Of a stretch of 36,174 nucleotides of DNA, positions 32,861 to 36,174 are shown one piece after another. Each line of letters opens with the position of its first letter. Within the stretch, counting starts at the first letter, position 1. Both the position numbers and the translations under genes were made by a program. The notes below the pieces were generated by a model, which worked only from the letters and a program-made list of their open reading frames with translations, was not told the DNA's origin and did no database searches. The stretch comes from Chloroflexota bacterium (GTDB lineage: Bacteria > Chloroflexota > Dehalococcoidia > Lucifugimonadales > UBA3495), in the NCBI GenBank assembly GCA_028874075.1, contig JAPPLU010000039.1, positions 1 through 36,174 on the forward strand, given 5' to 3'.

Positions 32861-32921
32861 CCGCTCGTGGTGAGTTTGTCGAACCATGGGTGGGTGGCCC
32901 TTCGGTAAGCTCACGGCGAGG
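32861..32921. repeat. TTCGACAGGCTC-type inverted repeat element, second copy
   Basis: GCTCGTGGTGAGTTTGTCGAACC and GCCCTTCGGTAAGCTCACGG are imperfect inverted copies, the same layout as at 16866-16933. It lies between the alpha/beta hydrolase and the permease gene. The rest of 32645-32998 is without a supportable gene. Confidence 0.5.
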
Positions 32922-32998
32922 GGGGACATTACCGAGGAATCCAAAAACGTCAGACTATTAGAAGACCCCTCCTTTGTCGGTCTGTGCGATTGCATTGG

Positions 32999-33904
32999 TC
33001 AGCTGCCTGGGCGCCTGGTCCGTGGATCAAGCAGGTCTCTCAGCCCATCGCCCAGCAGATTGAATCCGAGCACCGCCAGGAAGATGGCCGCACCGGGTAT
33101 CATCAACAGGCGGGGAGAGGTTTGCAGGTGCGGGCGGGCGTCGTTGAGCATGGCGCCCCACTCGGGCGTGGGCGGCTGCGCTCCCAGTCCCAGGAAGTTT
33201 AGACCGGCGATGCCCAGGATTATCCAACCCACGTCCAGGGATGCGATGACAATGATAGGGCCGAGGATGTTGGGCGTGATGTGATGGAGGATGATGCGCA
33301 GGTTGCCGGCTCCGGCGGCCCTGGCAGCCGTCACGTACTCCATCTGTCGCGTGCCCAGGGTAACCCCGCGAATGATACGGGCATGGCCCACCCACCAGAC
33401 CGCTCCGGCTGCCAAGAGCACGTTGAACAGGCCAGGCCCCAGCGCTCCCGCTACGGCCAGCGCCAGTATCAGGGAAGGAAAGGCCAAGAGCAGGTCCACC
33501 ACCGCCATCAGCGCCGTGTCCGGCCAGCCGCCGTGGTATCCGGAGAGTATTCCTACGGTCAACGCGATGGTCATGCTGAGGGCCAGAGTCGCCGCGGCGG
33601 CGAGCAGCGTCATGCGGGCTCCGTGAACAACCCGGCTCAGGGTGTCCCGGCCCAGGTGGTCGGTGCCCAGTATATGCCCCCATGAGGGTGGCAGAAGACG
33701 CTCGGACAAGTTGATCTCGGTGGGGTCATTCAAGGGGAGCCAGGGTGACAACAATCCTGCCAGCAGCAGCGACACCACCAGGAACAGCCCCAACGCAGTT
33801 CCCGGCTCCAGCAGCGACAATGCCCACCGCCGTCGCCGAGGCGTACCGGAAACCACAACCTTAACCGAGGGGTGGTCCTCACTGCGTGTGGTTTCAACCG
33901 CCAT
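32999..33904 (-). CDS. Peptide/nickel-type ABC transporter permease (DppC-like)
   Basis: The 301-aa inner-membrane protein has six helices. The OppC-family N-terminal hallmark HILGTDHLGRDTLSRVVHGAR is followed by the EAA-loop region YVTAARAAGAGNLRIILHHI and GIAGLNFLGLGAQPPTPEWG, with a C-terminal DGLRDLLDPR tail typical of this permease. It pairs with a DppB-type partner to form the membrane channel. Six bases separate it from the stop of that partner, which is frameshifted here. No ATPase gene (DppD/F) follows; the downstream side holds a repeat element. This gene itself is intact. Confidence 0.94.
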   Translation of the reverse strand: MAVETTRSEDHPSVKVVVSGTPRRRRWALSLLEPGTALGLFLVVSLLLAGLLSPWLPLNDPTEINLSERLLPPSWGHILGTDHLGRDTLSRVVHGARMTLLAAAATLALSMTIALTVGILSGYHGGWPDTALMAVVDLLLAFPSLILALAVAGALGPGLFNVLLAAGAVWWVGHARIIRGVTLGTRQMEYVTAARAAGAGNLRIILHHITPNILGPIIVIASLDVGWIILGIAGLNFLGLGAQPPTPEWGAMLNDARPHLQTSPRLLMIPGAAIFLAVLGFNLLGDGLRDLLDPRTRRPGS

Positions 33905-33910
33905 CGGCCG

Positions 33911-34857
33911 CTACCCCTCTACTCTTCCAAAGCGCAGGCGCGGGTCGGCGACGCGGAGGGCCAGGTCGGCGGCCAGGTTGACCAGCAGCACTACCACAGC
34001 GATGTAGGCTACGAATCCCTGCACCACGGGATAGTCGCGGGTCAACGCTGCCTCCACCATTAACTGTCCCAAACCGGGCCAGCTGAAAATAGTCTCCACT
34101 ATGACCGCGCCGCTGAGCAGGTAGCCCAGGTTCACCCCCGTGGCCGCGACGGCCGGCAGCAGCGCGTTGCGCAGAGCGTGCCCGATGGCGACGGCCTGTT
34201 CGGACAGCCCCTTGGCCCGGGCCGTCCGGATGTAGTCCTGCCCCAGGGTTTCCAGCATGCTGGCGCGTATCAGCCGCATCAGCTGGGCCATGGGTGCCAG
34301 GGAAAGGGCCACGGCGGGAAGAACGATCTGGGCGGGCGAGCCATAGCCTACGGCTGGCAGCCATGACAGTTTCACCGCGAACAGGATGATCAACCCGTAG
34401 GCCAGGGCGTAGGAAGGGACTGCGGCTCCCACCAGGGCCGTCAGCCGGGCGGTGACGTCAGAAGACTGCCACGCCGGTGGGCCGAAACAATACCAGCCGG
34501 CACTGCGACCAGCAGCGCCAGGGCCAGCGCTCCCGCGGTGAGCAGGGCCGTCGGGACGGTGCGACGCGCCAGCTGGGCCGCCACCGGTTGTTCGGTCCCG
34601 TAGGACTGGCCCAGGTCGCCCGCCAGCGCGCCGAACACCCAGCGGGCGTACTGGGCAGGCAGGGGGGAGTCCAGGCCCAGTTGTCCGCGCATGGCCTCCA
34701 CTGCCGCCGCGCTGGGCAACTGGCCCGGGTTGCGCTGGCGCAGGATGATCTCAGCCGGATCACCCGGCGCCAGGTTCAACAGCCCGAAGCTGACTGCCGA
34801 TATGCCCAGGAGCAGCAGCGGCAGCGTGGCCAGCCGCCGGGCCAGGTATGCCATCAT
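33911..34857 (-). pseudogene. Peptide/nickel-type ABC transporter permease (DppB-like), frameshifted
   Basis: Two frames together encode one DppB-type permease of normal length (about 315 residues). The first part, from ATG 34857, has YLARRLATLPLLLLGISAVS and GDLGQSYGTEQPVAAQLARR and stops at 34441 after a short out-of-frame tail. The second part resumes in another frame as DVTARLTALVGAAVPSYALA and runs through the EAA loop region (DYIRTARAKGLSEQAVAIGH) to 33911. The switch lies at about 34459-34463 (around CTTCTGACGTC on the minus strand) and amounts to one lost base (or two gained). There is no slippery homopolymer, so programmed frameshifting is unlikely. Either the gene is broken or the assembly has an error. 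Confidence 0.8.
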
Positions 34858-34897
34858 GCCAGCGTCCGTCCCAATCCACGGCCAGAACGGGGAATGC

Positions 34898-36121
34898 TCA
34901 CTCGGTCAGACCGATACGGTGGTCGAAATAGTAGAGGTGCGCCGGGTGGGGGTCAAAATCCGTTACCCGTTCACTGACCCCGTAAACGAAGTAAGAATGG
35001 GCCACCGGCAGCAGGACGACTTCCTCGGTGGTAACCGCCATGGCCTCACAGGCGATGCGTTTCCGTTCCTCCAGGTCCGATACTCCCCCGGCCTGAGATA
35101 CTATCTCCGCGAGTCCGGTGTTGTCGTAATGCCCATAGTTGTTGGCGGCGCTGCTTTCGGCATTGGCCTCAAGCCCCACGAACTTGCTGACGTTCAGCAC
35201 CGGGTCCCCGGCGTCCACCACGTTGTTATACCAGCCAAAGAGGTCCCAGACCGGCTCCTTGACCGCGGACCATTCGGTAATCTGGACCTCCACCCCGATA
35301 CCCACGTCGGCCAGCATCGCCTGGGCTGCTTCGGCCATTATGGGCAGCTGGAAGCGCTGCGGATAACCGCCAATAACTATCTCCAGCGGCTGCCCGTCCT
35401 TCTCGACAAACCCATCGCCGTCGGTGTCAGCGTAGCCGGCTTCCGACAGTAATTCCCTGGCCAGCGCCGGGTCGAAACCGGGTCCGGTCACGCCCGGGCA
35501 AGAGACCAGGGCTTCCGGCAACAGGGTGTCCGCGAAGGAACCGGTCCCAGCGGGAGCCACCAGGCCGGAGATGCTCTCCCGGTCGATGGCATGCGCCACC
35601 GCCTTGCGTACCAGTGGGTCTGACAGAGCTTCGCGCTCGAAGTTTACCCACCACATCACCACCGACGTGCCGATTCCCGCGGTCAGGACTTGCAGTTCCG
35701 GATGGGCCTCGATGGCCTGCACTCCCTCGGGCGACAGGTTGATAATAACGTCCACGTCTCCCGCCTGAAGCGCCAACTCCCGGCTGTTCGTGTCGGAAAT
35801 TGCGACCTGGTTAATGCCGGCCAGCGGCGGCCGGCCGCCCCAGTAGTCGTCGTAAGCTACGCTCTCCAGGCGCTCCTCGATGACGTATTCGGTGGGGATA
35901 TAGGGGCCGGTCAAAGCGCCGGCATTCAGGAAATTGCCCTCACCTGCCGCGTCAATGGCCGCCACGTCAGTGATGGCCACCGCGGGAGACGTCAGCAATC
36001 CAGGCAGCGTGGGCCGTGGTTCCAGCGTCGTTACGATGATCGTCTGCCCATCTTTGACGGAAACGCTGTCGATAGCCAGCGAGTCTGCCACTGCTGTGGA
36101 TAGCCGGGTGGCCCTCTCCAC
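34898..36121 (-). pseudogene. 5'-truncated peptide ABC transporter substrate-binding protein (SBP family 5)
   Basis: The 407-aa frame lacks the signal peptide and the first part of the fold expected of a receptor of about 550 residues. What remains is clear SBP_bac_5: LTGPYIPTEYVIEERLESVA, YDDYWGGRPPLAGINQV, DPLVRKAVAHAIDRESISGL and a DTDGDGFVEKDGQ segment typical of this group. The frame begins with ERATRLSTAVADSLAIDSVS, mid-domain; an in-frame TAA lies 15 bases upstream of the GTG at 36121, and the sequence beyond it looks like dispersed repeat rather than coding DNA. The N-terminus may have been lost in the genome, or this may be an assembly join near the contig end. It heads a minus-strand receptor-permease-permease set. 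Confidence 0.75.
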
Positions 36122-36135
36122 AGGGTCTTTCGATT

Positions 36136-36174
36136 ATTTGAGAGGAGCACCCACGAGGGAGAGGGAGTAGGCGG
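36136..36174. repeat. Repeat-like DNA at the window end
   Basis: CACCCACGAGGGAGAGGGAG resembles the CCCTCTCCCTCGTGGG dispersed repeat. It replaces the expected beginning of the receptor gene, which would fit an assembly breaking at a repeat. Confidence 0.4.

Noticed and set aside
34455..34465. Programmed frameshifting in the DppB-like permease
   Set aside because: No slippery run, no stimulatory structure evident, and the family does not use frameshifting; mutation or sequence error is simpler.

Overview
The window reads as high-GC (roughly 60 %) chromosomal DNA from a free-living, probably oxygen-exposed bacterium. The combination of a sufBCDSU iron-sulfur operon with SufU rather than SufA/SufE, a 7Fe-type ferredoxin, two DinB-superfamily proteins, MmgE/PrpD and FAH-family catabolic enzymes, lipoprotein transporter receptors, frequent TTG starts, and gaps full of short palindromic repeats suggests a Chloroflexota genome (Dehalococcoidia/SAR202-like). 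That placement is inference from gene style; there is no rRNA or other phylogenetic marker here. No CRISPR array, prophage, insertion sequence or tRNA was found.

Layout. 0.2-0.75 kb: an HPP-family membrane protein. 1.0-7.1 kb: the suf operon (sufB, then a small antitoxin/PemK-MazF-type toxin pair, then sufC, sufD, sufS, sufU), preceded by a near-consensus promoter and a perfect 11-bp inverted repeat at the expected transcription start. 7.4-8.6 kb (minus): a 7Fe ferredoxin and an Lrp/AsnC regulator, each with a readable promoter and terminator. 9.3-11.5 kb: a BI-1-like membrane protein and a branched-chain-amino-acid-type binding lipoprotein. 11.7-14.8 kb: a divergent pair, a DUF4349 lipoprotein (minus) and a membrane-anchored sulfite-oxidase-like molybdoenzyme (plus), followed by MmgE/PrpD. 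16.4-16.7 kb: remnant of a carboxymuconolactone-decarboxylase-like gene. 17.1-18.9 kb: an oligopeptide-type binding lipoprotein. 18.9-20.8 kb (minus): rnhA, an alpha/beta hydrolase and a DinB protein in one run; rnhA appears to start with CTG. 21.2-22.1 kb (minus): FAH-family hydrolase. 22.1-23.4 kb: a gene-free stretch dense in repeats. 23.4-25.2 kb: an Asp-box beta-propeller and a membrane-anchored Cu/Zn-SOD-like protein that lacks one copper ligand. 25.4-28.1 kb: MFS exporter (minus), VOC protein (plus), unknown 154-aa protein (minus). 28.6-29.7 kb: PPC-domain protein (minus) and a second DinB protein (plus). 29.9-32.6 kb (minus): M24 aminopeptidase and alpha/beta hydrolase. 33.0-36.1 kb (minus): a decaying peptide ABC importer (5'-truncated receptor, frameshifted first permease, intact second permease, no ATPase).

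How the parts relate. The suf operon builds Fe-S clusters: SufS takes sulfur from cysteine, SufU accepts it, and SufBCD is the scaffold. The neighbouring ferredoxin is an Fe-S client. Binding lipoproteins, MmgE/PrpD, FAH, peptidase and hydrolases fit a scavenging heterotroph. I did not find a convincing wholly new multi-gene system. The best leads are the toxin-antitoxin pair inside the suf operon, the suf operator, the SOD-like protein with an altered copper site, the membrane-fused molybdoenzyme, the CTG-started rnhA, and a cluster of 10-bp GGGCC repeats.
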